From: Bacteroides sp.
GTDB lineage: Bacteria; Bacteroidota; Bacteroidia; Bacteroidales; Bacteroidaceae
NCBI GenBank assembly: GCA_019417975.1
Contig: DYCT01000005.1
Span: 1 to 8,706, forward strand
DNA: 8,706 nt
Direction of reading: 5' to 3'
In this document: positions 1 to 6,957 of the stretch, piece after piece
Numbering within the stretch: the first letter of the stretch is position 1
Layout of the letters: the number at the start of each line of letters is the position of its first letter
Notes under the pieces: model-generated
Databases searched by the model: none
Seen by the model: the letters and a program-made list of their open reading frames with translations, nothing else
Told to the model about the DNA's origin: nothing
Program-made: the position numbers and the translations under genes

Positions 1-56
1 TGAATCGGGTAAGGGATACTATGTCTCTACTTTTATCTTAAATGAAAGAGCCGTGT

Positions 57-1073
57 TTACTTTTTCAGAAAAGCACGTGCAGTTTCGATGATTGTATCCT
101 TGCCTTTTTGTATATCGGAGGTTTGCATGTCTACTTTGATGTCTGGGTCAATGCCAAACTCTATGTGTTGTTTTTGTGCATTGAGGTGGGGGCTGGATGA
201 AAAACGAATGCTCCAGCCGTTGGGTAGTTCGGACGAGATGGGTAAGCCGGAGCCACCACCGGTGCGGTCGCCTATCAACGTCACATTGGGCAGTTGGCTC
301 ATGGTGTTGACAAAGTCGTTGGTTGCGCTATAGGCATGACGGTTGGTTAGCACTGCTACTTTTTTCTGCCAGCGGATGCTGCTTGATGGTTCTAAATAGA
401 TGGGCTGAGGGTTGCTGAAGTCGTTGTGCCCTTTCCCAGTTTTATGGAGAATGTAGCTGGTAAGCACCTTTTCGTTGGTAAAGTGTGAGGCTAATTTGCT
501 GGCATTGGTCAACAGCCCGCCACCATTGTTGCGGATGTCAATGATAAGTCCGTCGCATACAGCCATATCGTGTAGCATCTGGTCGATATTTCCATTGCCG
601 ATGCCATCGCTGAAACTGCTGTAATAGATGTAGCCGATATTGTCGTCCAATATTTTATATTTTAGTCCGGAAGCTATTTTATAGTCAGTACCCAAATAGT
701 TGCGTTGGATGCTGTCGCTGAAGTTGGCCGGATAGGCTTCGAACCAGTCCCAATAGCGGGCGATGTCGTGACTGGCATAGAGATTTACATGTCCGTCGCG
801 CAGCTCGTTCAGCATATCCCCTAATACTTCGAACAGGCCGCTTGAGGGCATTGATGCACTGATGCGCTGTCTGTAGCGATGATACACTTCATCCCAGTCC
901 AGCCCGTATTCTTGCTTCTTATAATCGAGAAAACAATATTGCTCATCGATGATTTTCCATAAAGCATCAAAATTGCCTTGCGGGGTATTGTCGGGTAGCT
1001 CTTCGCGGATGCAGGCATGTAGGCTGAAGAACATCAAAAAAACGGAGAATAGGTAGGTTAATTTACGTTTCAT
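57..1073 (-). CDS. S41-family (C-terminal processing / tricorn-like) peptidase lipoprotein
   Basis: The 338-residue product starts with a lipoprotein signal: basic MKRK, a hydrophobic core, and lipobox LHAC with the lipidated cysteine at C21. Glutamates at 24-25 fit an acidic Bacteroidetes lipoprotein-export signal, so surface exposure is possible (inference). Residues about 30-100 are the helical N-terminal region of Bacteroidetes S41 proteins, ending in LRDGH (91-95). The protease core runs from about 145 to 315, with DIRNNGGG (179-186), the segment NRHAYSATNDF with likely nucleophile Ser249, a glycine-rich TGGGSG (271-276) and GIDPDI (307-312). No PDZ domain is obvious. In CtpA-type enzymes a lysine sits near the position of the glycine run, and none is evident here, so the catalytic mechanism is uncertain. 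The gene lies 15 nt after the DUF3316-like gene and is probably its operon partner. The start is the only ATG that gives a full signal peptide. Substrate is unknown. Confidence 0.85.
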   Translation of the reverse strand: MKRKLTYLFSVFLMFFSLHACIREELPDNTPQGNFDALWKIIDEQYCFLDYKKQEYGLDWDEVYHRYRQRISASMPSSGLFEVLGDMLNELRDGHVNLYASHDIARYWDWFEAYPANFSDSIQRNYLGTDYKIASGLKYKILDDNIGYIYYSSFSDGIGNGNIDQMLHDMAVCDGLIIDIRNNGGGLLTNASKLASHFTNEKVLTSYILHKTGKGHNDFSNPQPIYLEPSSSIRWQKKVAVLTNRHAYSATNDFVNTMSQLPNVTLIGDRTGGGSGLPISSELPNGWSIRFSSSPHLNAQKQHIEFGIDPDIKVDMQTSDIQKGKDTIIETARAFLKK

Positions 1074-1088
1074 AAATTTGCTTGAGTT

Positions 1089-1925
1089 TTAGTAGGCAGG
1101 CATTGGCTGTGGACATTTGTCGCGAATGAGGTAGAACGATTTGACAAAACCCAACAAGAAGGCGTGCGAATAGGTATGGGTGCGCAATCCGTTGAGTTGC
1201 GATTGTTGCAGGTCGCATACATAGGATACACGCATTTTCAGATAGCGCGCAGGAAAGTCGAGACTTACCATTTGACGTAGGGACGGCTGGTTGTGGAACG
1301 AAGTGAAGCGTACCACTTTTTTGGTATGTCCCAGCGAGAAAATTTCATAATAGCTCTGATGATGGTCGGGCGAAAACATTACGCCCAAGAATGGCATATT
1401 GATTTGATAGCGCAGGGTCATGGGGTATTTTCGGATGCGAAAATGATAGATGGCCATTCCCGAGGCAGCTATGTTGATGTAGGCTTTGGCCGATGCTGGA
1501 TTGTTCGAGTTGCGTACGTTGTAGATGAATCCTCCGTTCAACTCACCGGCTCCTCCTGCCAGTAGCTTTAGGTTTTCTCCGATACGAAATTGGTAGTGGA
1601 GAGCATAATTCCAATTGACTAATCCGGAAAAGCATTCACCTGTTTCTGTCTGGTTTTTAGTATATCCTAAATGAGCTTGGAATAAGGCTTGTGTAGATAT
1701 GTTCCCGTCTGCCAGTTTGGTCAGTCGAATACTTTCACGCATAATCCGTATCTCTGTGCCTTTATATTCTACGGGCGAGAGGTAAGTGTCATACACGTTT
1801 GTAAAGCCCACGCCATAAGTAGTGGCGCGGGTTACATAGCGTTGATATTGAATGCTGTCCGGAATATGGGCATGAACGGCTGTTGCCAATATCCAACAGA
1901 TGATGACTATGCTCCATTTATTCAT
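1089..1925 (-). CDS. Secreted DUF3316-like protein of unknown function
   Basis: The 278-residue product has an N-terminal signal peptide: short polar start, hydrophobic core at about 5-15, and an AVHA cleavage motif ending near residue 19. There is no lipobox cysteine. The early segment TTYGVGFTNVYDTYLSPVEYKG-like (36-56) and the repeated short alternating aromatic/hydrophobic stretches over the rest resemble the DUF3316 proteins of Bacteroidetes, which I recall but could not search. That pattern, plus a C-terminus ending in an aromatic residue (PMPAY), is compatible with a small outer-membrane beta-barrel or a periplasmic beta-rich protein. This is inference. Its ATG overlaps the topoisomerase stop codon by 8 nt (ATGAATAA on the minus strand) and no Shine-Dalgarno sequence is visible, so translation is probably coupled to the upstream gene. 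No catalytic motif was found. Confidence 0.75.
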   Translation of the reverse strand: MNKWSIVIICWILATAVHAHIPDSIQYQRYVTRATTYGVGFTNVYDTYLSPVEYKGTEIRIMRESIRLTKLADGNISTQALFQAHLGYTKNQTETGECFSGLVNWNYALHYQFRIGENLKLLAGGAGELNGGFIYNVRNSNNPASAKAYINIAASGMAIYHFRIRKYPMTLRYQINMPFLGVMFSPDHHQSYYEIFSLGHTKKVVRFTSFHNQPSLRQMVSLDFPARYLKMRVSYVCDLQQSQLNGLRTHTYSHAFLLGFVKSFYLIRDKCPQPMPAY

Positions 1926-4602
1926 TATCGAACAGTTTCATTTGTCCGGTTATCTCATCGCGGATATCGCTTTCGCTTTTTCCTGCATCCGGGTCCAGAT
2001 TTTCCACCTCTTCTATCTCTTCCGGTTCTTCCTCTTCTGGTTCAGGGAAGCGGGTAGGTTCCAACTCGTTGACAGTTTCCAATGTGTAGTTGGTGATTCG
2101 TTTTCCTTTCGCTTTGTAGCCTTTTACGGCGACAAACGATTCGGCATCGATGATAAGTGGTTCGCGGAAGCTATCCAGTCCACCCATGATGAATTCCAAG
2201 CGTGGATAGGCTTCGGGAGTGAGTAAGAGTAGCTTGTTTTTCTTGTTCTCACCTAAGATGCTTTGCTTGCGCGTAGTGGGTTCGAATTGGAATCGTTTCA
2301 AGTAAGGGTGTCCTTGCTGGTCGGCATCGGAAACCACAGCTGTCCATACCTTATGGGGCTTGAATTTCTCAATCAGTAGGATAGAGTCTTCGTAGTGGTT
2401 GTTTAGGTCGAAGTTGGTGGTATAGAACTCACCGCTTTTTAGCAAAACAAGGATGAGGTCATCGTTATGGAACTCGCCTAAGTATTCTCCACGGTTGTCG
2501 TAATTCAGGCGGAGCACATCGTGGTCAAACCATACCTTGCGTCCGCCCAGTGTTGAGCCGCCTCGTTGTTTCAAGCCGATGCGATGTACATCATATTTGG
2601 TCAGAATGTTACCCATTGATTGGCGGCCTTTGATGATGATTTCGCTAAAGTCTTTTTCGAACATGATTTTCTTGATATGCGGATTAGGCTTCAATGTCAC
2701 TTTGATAACCTCTGCTTCACCGTTTGGATTGGCCGTGAAATAGACAATCCGTGAGCCCGGTGTACCTTGTGTCAGGTCATATTCGTGGTCGCGTGTCATG
2801 GCGGTTACGTTGAAACGCTTGATGTAGTAGTAACCATCCTTGCCGTTGCGATACACCACGTTGTAGATTGTACGTTTGTCATTCTTCTTGAAAATGTTTA
2901 CATACAATATGTTCTTGCCGATAAACATTTTGTCTTGCACTCGTACAATCTTATATTTACCGTCTTTATAGAAGATGATGACATCGTCGATGTCGGAGCA
3001 GTTGGCTATAAATTCATCTTTCTTCAGTCCGGTACCGATAAATCCTTCTTCGCGGTTGATGTAGAGTTTCTCGTTGGCTTCTACAACTTTGGTCACCTCG
3101 ATGGTGTCGAAGTTGCGGATTTCTGTACGTCGTGGATATTGATTGCCATACTTTTCTTTCAACATCTTAAACCAATTGATGGTATATTCCACGATGTGAG
3201 CCAAGTGGTAGTCTATCTCTTTCATTTCCGCATTCAACTTGGCGATGTAGTCCTCGGCTTTGTCCTTGTTGAACTTCAGGATACGCGCCATTTTGATTTC
3301 CATCAACTTGAGGATATCCTCTTTGGTTACCTCTCGTACGAACTGTGGATAATAAGGAGTCAGTCGCAGGTCGATATGTTCGCAAGCAGCATCCATGTTG
3401 GCGGCCTGTTCGAACTCTTTGTCCTTGTAAATGCGTTCTTCGATAAATATTTTTTCGAGCGATGCAAAGTGGAGTGATTCCAATAACTCGTTTTTGCGTA
3501 TTTCCAGTTCTTGGTGTAATAGATTGAGCGTATTGTCGACCGATTTGCGTAGGACATCGCTTACCGAGAGAAAGTGTGGCTTCAGGTCGGAAATCACGCA
3601 ACAGTTAGGTGAAATGTTTACCTCGCAATCGGTAAATGCATACAGTGCATCGATGGCTTTGTCCGATGAGACTCCCGGTGCCAGATGTACCAATATCTCT
3701 ACATTGCCCGATGTGAGGTCTTCTACTTTTCGTATTTTAATTTTTCCTTTTTCGTTGGCTTTTACGATGGAGTCGCATACGATAGCCACTGTCTTGCCGT
3801 AAGGAATTTCGCGGATGGCCAATGTCCGGTTGTCTACTTTCTCTATTTTACTGCGTACACGTACCGAACCGCCTCGTTCGCCATCGTTGTATTTGGATAC
3901 ATCGATGCTTCCGCCTGTCTGAAAATCGGGGAACAGTTGGAATTCTTCTTTTTGCAGGTAGCACACCGCTGCATCGCACAACTCATTGAAGTTGTGAGGC
4001 AGAATTTTCGATGAAAGTCCCACGGCAATACCTTCCACTCCTTGTGCCAGCAAAAGCGGGAACTTTACAGGCAGGTTGATGGGTTCCTTGTTTCTTCCGT
4101 CGTACGACTGTTTCCATTCGGTCGTTTTCGGGTTAAACACCACATCGAGCGCAAATTTGGTGAGGCGTGCCTCTATATAACGGGCAGCTGCTGCATCGTC
4201 GCCGGTAAGGATATTACCCCAGTTACCCTGGCAGTCGATAAGCATATCTTTCTGTCCCAGCTGTACGAGGGCATCCTTGATGGAAGCATCACCGTGTGGG
4301 TGAAATTTCATGGCTTCACCCACAATGTTGGCCACTTTATTGTAGCGGCCGTCTTCCATCCGGCGCATGGTGTGCAGGATGCGTCGTTGTACGGGTTTCA
4401 GGCCATCGATAATATGTGGGACGGCGCGTTCCAAGATGACATACGAAGCGTATTCCAAGAACCAGTTTTGATACATACCTGTCAGGTGATGACGTATGTT
4501 TTCGTCGCTTGTATTAGCTGGTTTATAGTCAGAATGCTTGGAGCTATCCCCATTAATATTTTCGTCAAACAATTCTTCTTTGTCTGTCAAATCGTCGCTC
4601 AT
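1918..4602 (-). CDS. parC: DNA topoisomerase IV subunit A (ParC-type)
   Basis: This is the DNA breakage-reunion subunit of a type IIA topoisomerase. With a ParE/GyrB-like ATPase, not in this window, it would decatenate and relax DNA in the cytosol. An acidic N-terminal extension (1-35) leads into the winged-helix/CAP-like domain, with DGLKPVQRRI (66-75), HPHGDAS (101-107) and AAAARYIEARL, where Tyr142 is the expected DNA-linking tyrosine next to Arg141. The tower and coiled-coil region runs to about 490. A beta-pinwheel-like C-terminal domain follows (about 495-840), and the tail ends in a run rich in Glu (854-867). The canonical GyrA box (QRRGGKG) is replaced by a degenerate QRGGSTL (679-685), which favours ParC over GyrA. 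At 894 residues it is of normal length for Bacteroidetes ParC. It is the first gene of the left-arm operon. The start at 4602 is supported by AAGGAA (4614-4619) 11 nt upstream. Confidence 0.93.
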   Translation of the reverse strand: MSDDLTDKEELFDENINGDSSKHSDYKPANTSDENIRHHLTGMYQNWFLEYASYVILERAVPHIIDGLKPVQRRILHTMRRMEDGRYNKVANIVGEAMKFHPHGDASIKDALVQLGQKDMLIDCQGNWGNILTGDDAAAARYIEARLTKFALDVVFNPKTTEWKQSYDGRNKEPINLPVKFPLLLAQGVEGIAVGLSSKILPHNFNELCDAAVCYLQKEEFQLFPDFQTGGSIDVSKYNDGERGGSVRVRSKIEKVDNRTLAIREIPYGKTVAIVCDSIVKANEKGKIKIRKVEDLTSGNVEILVHLAPGVSSDKAIDALYAFTDCEVNISPNCCVISDLKPHFLSVSDVLRKSVDNTLNLLHQELEIRKNELLESLHFASLEKIFIEERIYKDKEFEQAANMDAACEHIDLRLTPYYPQFVREVTKEDILKLMEIKMARILKFNKDKAEDYIAKLNAEMKEIDYHLAHIVEYTINWFKMLKEKYGNQYPRRTEIRNFDTIEVTKVVEANEKLYINREEGFIGTGLKKDEFIANCSDIDDVIIFYKDGKYKIVRVQDKMFIGKNILYVNIFKKNDKRTIYNVVYRNGKDGYYYIKRFNVTAMTRDHEYDLTQGTPGSRIVYFTANPNGEAEVIKVTLKPNPHIKKIMFEKDFSEIIIKGRQSMGNILTKYDVHRIGLKQRGGSTLGGRKVWFDHDVLRLNYDNRGEYLGEFHNDDLILVLLKSGEFYTTNFDLNNHYEDSILLIEKFKPHKVWTAVVSDADQQGHPYLKRFQFEPTTRKQSILGENKKNKLLLLTPEAYPRLEFIMGGLDSFREPLIIDAESFVAVKGYKAKGKRITNYTLETVNELEPTRFPEPEEEEPEEIEEVENLDPDAGKSESDIRDEITGQMKLFDNE

Positions 4603-4613
4603 ATATATTTAAA

Positions 4614-4619
4614 TTCCTT
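4614..4619 (-). promoter_or_regulatory. Putative ribosome binding site of parC
   Basis: On the minus strand AAGGAA lies 11 nt before the ATG at 4602, the remainder of the spacer being A/T only. The spacing is somewhat long, and Bacteroidetes depend little on Shine-Dalgarno pairing, so this supports the start choice only moderately. Confidence 0.4.
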
Positions 4620-4639
4620 AATGCTGAATGATATGCAGG

Positions 4640-4647
4640 CAAAAATA
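4640..4647 (-). promoter_or_regulatory. Putative parC promoter, -7 element (TATTTTTG)
   Basis: Read on the minus strand this octamer is TATTTTTG, an exact match to the Bacteroides sigma-ABfr -7 consensus TAnnTTTG. It would place the transcription start roughly 30-35 nt before the parC ATG. No TTTG is present at the expected -33 position (about 4667-4673), so the promoter may depend on the -7 box and the A/T-rich surroundings. In A/T-rich DNA an octamer of this kind can also occur by chance. Confidence 0.5.
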
Positions 4648-4670
4648 CGAATTTTCTTAAAAAAAATCGT

Positions 4671-4678
4671 TTACTTTG
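4671..4678 (+). promoter_or_regulatory. Putative glyS promoter, -7 element (TTACTTTG)
   Basis: TTACTTTG matches the Bacteroides -7 consensus TAnnTTTG at all fixed positions but one (T for A at the second base). It would give a leader of about 35 nt ahead of the glycyl-tRNA synthetase ATG. No TTTG lies at the proper -33 distance. It faces away from the parC -7 box, 23 nt away, so two RNA polymerases would compete for the same region. Confidence 0.4.
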
Positions 4679-4719
4679 CACATTATTTATGTAATAAGAA
4701 AGAATCAATAAAGAATAAA

Positions 4720-6261
4720 ATGGCACAAGAAGATGTTTTTAAGAAATTGGTATCGCACTGTAAGGAGTATGGTTTTGTATTCCCCTCAAGCGATATTTAC
4801 GATGGCTTAGGTGCGGTGTATGACTATGGCCAGATGGGCGTGGAATTGAAAAACAATATCAAGAAATACTGGTGGGACAGCATGGTGCTGCTTCACGAAA
4901 ACATTGTAGGTATCGATTCTGCAATCTTTATGCATCCTACCATTTGGAAAGCTTCGGGCCACGTGGATGCTTTCAACGACCCATTGATTGACAACCGTGA
5001 TTCCAAGAAACGCTATCGTGCCGATGTGCTGATAGAAGATCAGATAGCCAAATATGAAGAGAAAATTGATAAAGAAGTAGCTAAGGCTGCCAAGAAATAC
5101 GGTGAGGCTTTCGATGAGGCTCAGTTCCGCTCTACAAACGGACGTGTGTTGGAACATCAGGCTAAGCGTGATGCGCTGCACGAACGTTTCAGCAAGGCGA
5201 TGAATGATAACGACCTGAACGAGCTGCGTCAGATTATTTTGGACGAAGGAATTGTATGTCCGATTTCCGGAACTAAAAACTGGACTGAGGTACGCCAGTT
5301 CAATTTGATGTTCTCTACCGAGATGGGCTCTACTGCCGAAGGTAGTATGAAAGTGTACTTGCGTCCTGAAACGGCACAGGGTATTTTTGTAAACTACCTG
5401 AACGTGCAGAAAACCGGTCGTATGAAGATTCCTTTTGGTATTGCACAGATTGGTAAAGCTTTCCGTAACGAGATTGTGGCTCGTCAGTTCATTTTCCGTA
5501 TGCGTGAGTTTGAACAGATGGAGATGCAGTTCTTTGTAAAACCGGGCACAGAGATGGAATGGTTTAGAAATTGGAAAGAGTTCCGTATGAAGTGGCATAA
5601 GGCATTGGGCTTTGGCGATGACCATTACCGTTATCACGACCATGAAAAATTGGCTCACTACGCCAATGCGGCTACCGACATCGAGTTCTTGATGCCTTTT
5701 GGCTTTAAAGAAGTGGAAGGAGTACACTCACGTACCAATTTCGACTTGAGTCAGCATGAGAAGTTCTCGGGCAAGAGCATCAAATATTTCGATCCGGAAA
5801 TCAATGAGTCATATACTCCGTATGTCATTGAAACTTCAATCGGTGTAGACCGTATGTTCCTCAGTGTGATGAGTGCTGCTTATTGCGAAGAAACATTAGA
5901 GAATGGTGAAAGTCGCGTGGTCTTGAAGTTGCCTGCTGCACTTGCACCGGTCAAATTGGCTGTTTTGCCACTTGTGAAGAAAGATGGTCTTCCTGAAAAG
6001 GCACGTGAGATTATTGATGACTTGAAGTTCCACTTCCATTGCCAGTACGATGAGAAAGACAGTATCGGTAAGCGTTACCGCCGTCAGGATGCTATCGGTA
6101 CTCCGTATTGTATCACTGTCGACCATCAGACATTGGAAGACAACTGTGTGACTATCCGTCATCGTGATACAATGGAACAGGAACGTGTGGCTATTGCTGA
6201 CCTGAACCGTATCATTGCTGATAAAGTAAGCATCACCAGTCTGTTGAAGACATTAAAGTAA
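4720..6261 (+). CDS. glyS: Glycyl-tRNA synthetase (class II, eukaryotic/archaeal-like homodimeric type)
   Basis: This cytosolic enzyme charges tRNA-Gly with glycine using ATP. At 513 residues it is the single-chain alpha2 type, not the alpha2beta2 GlyQ/GlyS type. The N-terminal block has the GlyRS signature ASGHVDAFNDP (78-88). RPETAQGIF (215-223) lies in the active site. Motif 2 covers about 248-272 (FRNEI...FRMREFEQME) and motif 3 is GVDRMFL (375-381), with Arg378. The C-terminal anticodon-binding domain runs from about 408 to 505. Residues 100-180 form the variable insertion, ending in CPISGT (180-185), where many relatives have CPxCG. The reading frame is open upstream to 4042, but that part is antisense to parC. 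The ATG at 4720 gives the conserved MAQEDVFKKLVSHCKEYGFVFPSS start. No strong Shine-Dalgarno sequence is seen. The FKBP gene follows after 14 nt. Some databases use glyS or glyQS for this type. Confidence 0.95.
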   Translation: MAQEDVFKKLVSHCKEYGFVFPSSDIYDGLGAVYDYGQMGVELKNNIKKYWWDSMVLLHENIVGIDSAIFMHPTIWKASGHVDAFNDPLIDNRDSKKRYRADVLIEDQIAKYEEKIDKEVAKAAKKYGEAFDEAQFRSTNGRVLEHQAKRDALHERFSKAMNDNDLNELRQIILDEGIVCPISGTKNWTEVRQFNLMFSTEMGSTAEGSMKVYLRPETAQGIFVNYLNVQKTGRMKIPFGIAQIGKAFRNEIVARQFIFRMREFEQMEMQFFVKPGTEMEWFRNWKEFRMKWHKALGFGDDHYRYHDHEKLAHYANAATDIEFLMPFGFKEVEGVHSRTNFDLSQHEKFSGKSIKYFDPEINESYTPYVIETSIGVDRMFLSVMSAAYCEETLENGESRVVLKLPAALAPVKLAVLPLVKKDGLPEKAREIIDDLKFHFHCQYDEKDSIGKRYRRQDAIGTPYCITVDHQTLEDNCVTIRHRDTMEQERVAIADLNRIIADKVSITSLLKTLK

Positions 6262-6275
6262 AAAATCAACTTGGG

Positions 6276-6869
6276 ATGAAGAAACTTATTCAATATCTGC
6301 CTATTTTTCTTTTGTCGCTGCTGGCTGGTAGCGTGGTGTCTTGTAAAGAGACCGAAGCAGAAGGAGAGTATGACAACTGGGCGAAACGTAATGTTGCTTA
6401 TATCGATTCGATAGCGACAGTGGCAAGAACCAATACCGATGGCAAGTGGAAGGTCGTGAAAAACTGGGTCAGACCAGATGATAAACCCTCGACAGATTTC
6501 GGTGGAATCTTGACTGTCAACAATTTGGATTATGTATATATCCATATTGAAAAAGAAGGAGAAGGAAAAGTCTCAGCTTGCTATTCCGATTCGGTCTCTG
6601 TAAGTTATCGAGGACGCCTCATCAATAAGACGGTTTTTGATGAAACATTCGTTTCGGAAGAATTGAATCCGGAAACTTCCGGTCGAGTTACACTGACCTT
6701 GAGCTCATTGGTCGATGGGATGACTTCTGCTTTGCAATATATGCATGAAGGCGATTGGTGGACCGTTTATATTCCTTATGAATCAGGATATGGTGACACT
6801 AATAAAGGCTCGATACCGGCTTATTCCACATTGATATTTGAAATGTATTTGGATAAGGTCTATCCTTGA
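6276..6869 (+). CDS. FKBP-type peptidyl-prolyl cis-trans isomerase lipoprotein
   Basis: The 197-residue product begins with MKK, a hydrophobic core and a lipobox-like VVSC with the modified cysteine at C23. Acidic residues follow (KETEAEGE), so it should be anchored in the envelope, possibly at the cell surface. A linker with helical character (about 30-95) precedes one FKBP domain (about 104-195). Recognisable FKBP elements are VSVSYRGRL (107-115) with Tyr111, VFDETF (120-125) with Phe121-Asp122, VDGMTSALQYM (146-156), GDWWTVYIPYESGYGD (159-174) with Tyr172, and the closing IPAYSTLIFEMYL (180-192). The pocket tryptophan of FKBP12 corresponds to Met149. Expected role: proline isomerisation or chaperone activity on exported proteins. 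The gene sits 14 nt after glyS and is probably co-transcribed with it. A substrate cannot be inferred. Confidence 0.87.
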   Translation: MKKLIQYLPIFLLSLLAGSVVSCKETEAEGEYDNWAKRNVAYIDSIATVARTNTDGKWKVVKNWVRPDDKPSTDFGGILTVNNLDYVYIHIEKEGEGKVSACYSDSVSVSYRGRLINKTVFDETFVSEELNPETSGRVTLTLSSLVDGMTSALQYMHEGDWWTVYIPYESGYGDTNKGSIPAYSTLIFEMYLDKVYP

Positions 6870-6891
6870 TCTCCTCGGAATATTTATAGAC

Positions 6892-6929
6892 AAAGGCGTA
6901 TATACAGTTCCAACCGTATGTACGCCTTT
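6892..6929 (+). terminator. Hairpin between the FKBP and HAD genes, probable intrinsic terminator
   Basis: Arms 6892-6905 (AAAGGCGTATATAC) and 6916-6929 (GTATGTACGCCTTT) pair over 14 bp with one G-U wobble around a 10-nt loop. The 3' arm ends in TTT and continues CTTAATT, a weak U-rich tract. It most likely ends the glyS-FKBP transcript. If readthrough occurs it would act as a processing or attenuation site ahead of the HAD gene, for which no convincing promoter is visible. Confidence 0.7.
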
Positions 6930-6944
6930 CTTAATTAAATAATA

Positions 6945-6951
6945 AAAGGAA
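6945..6951 (+). promoter_or_regulatory. Ribosome binding site of the HAD gene
   Basis: AAAGGAA lies 6 nt before the ATG at 6958. It is the clearest Shine-Dalgarno sequence in the window and fixes the start, which also gives the expected HAD N-terminus with motif I beginning at residue 5. Confidence 0.6.
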
Positions 6952-6957
6952 ATAAAG

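Noticed and set aside
2767..3477. 236-codon plus-strand open frame inside parC
   Set aside because: Hydrophobic-looking translation produced by the codon use of parC on the opposite strand; no supporting context.
4042..4719. Long in-frame extension upstream of GlyRS on the plus strand
   Set aside because: It lies antisense to the conserved N-terminal domain of parC and crosses the divergent promoter. The conserved GlyRS start is at 4720.
4679..4719. Possible T-box or other tRNA-responsive leader before glyS
   Set aside because: The leader would be only about 35-40 nt, with no stem-loop or specifier structure, and T-boxes are not typical of Bacteroidetes.
4807..5727. 306-codon minus-strand open frame inside glyS
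   Set aside because: Antisense shadow of a strongly conserved gene; no domain, signal or ribosome binding site that I recognise.
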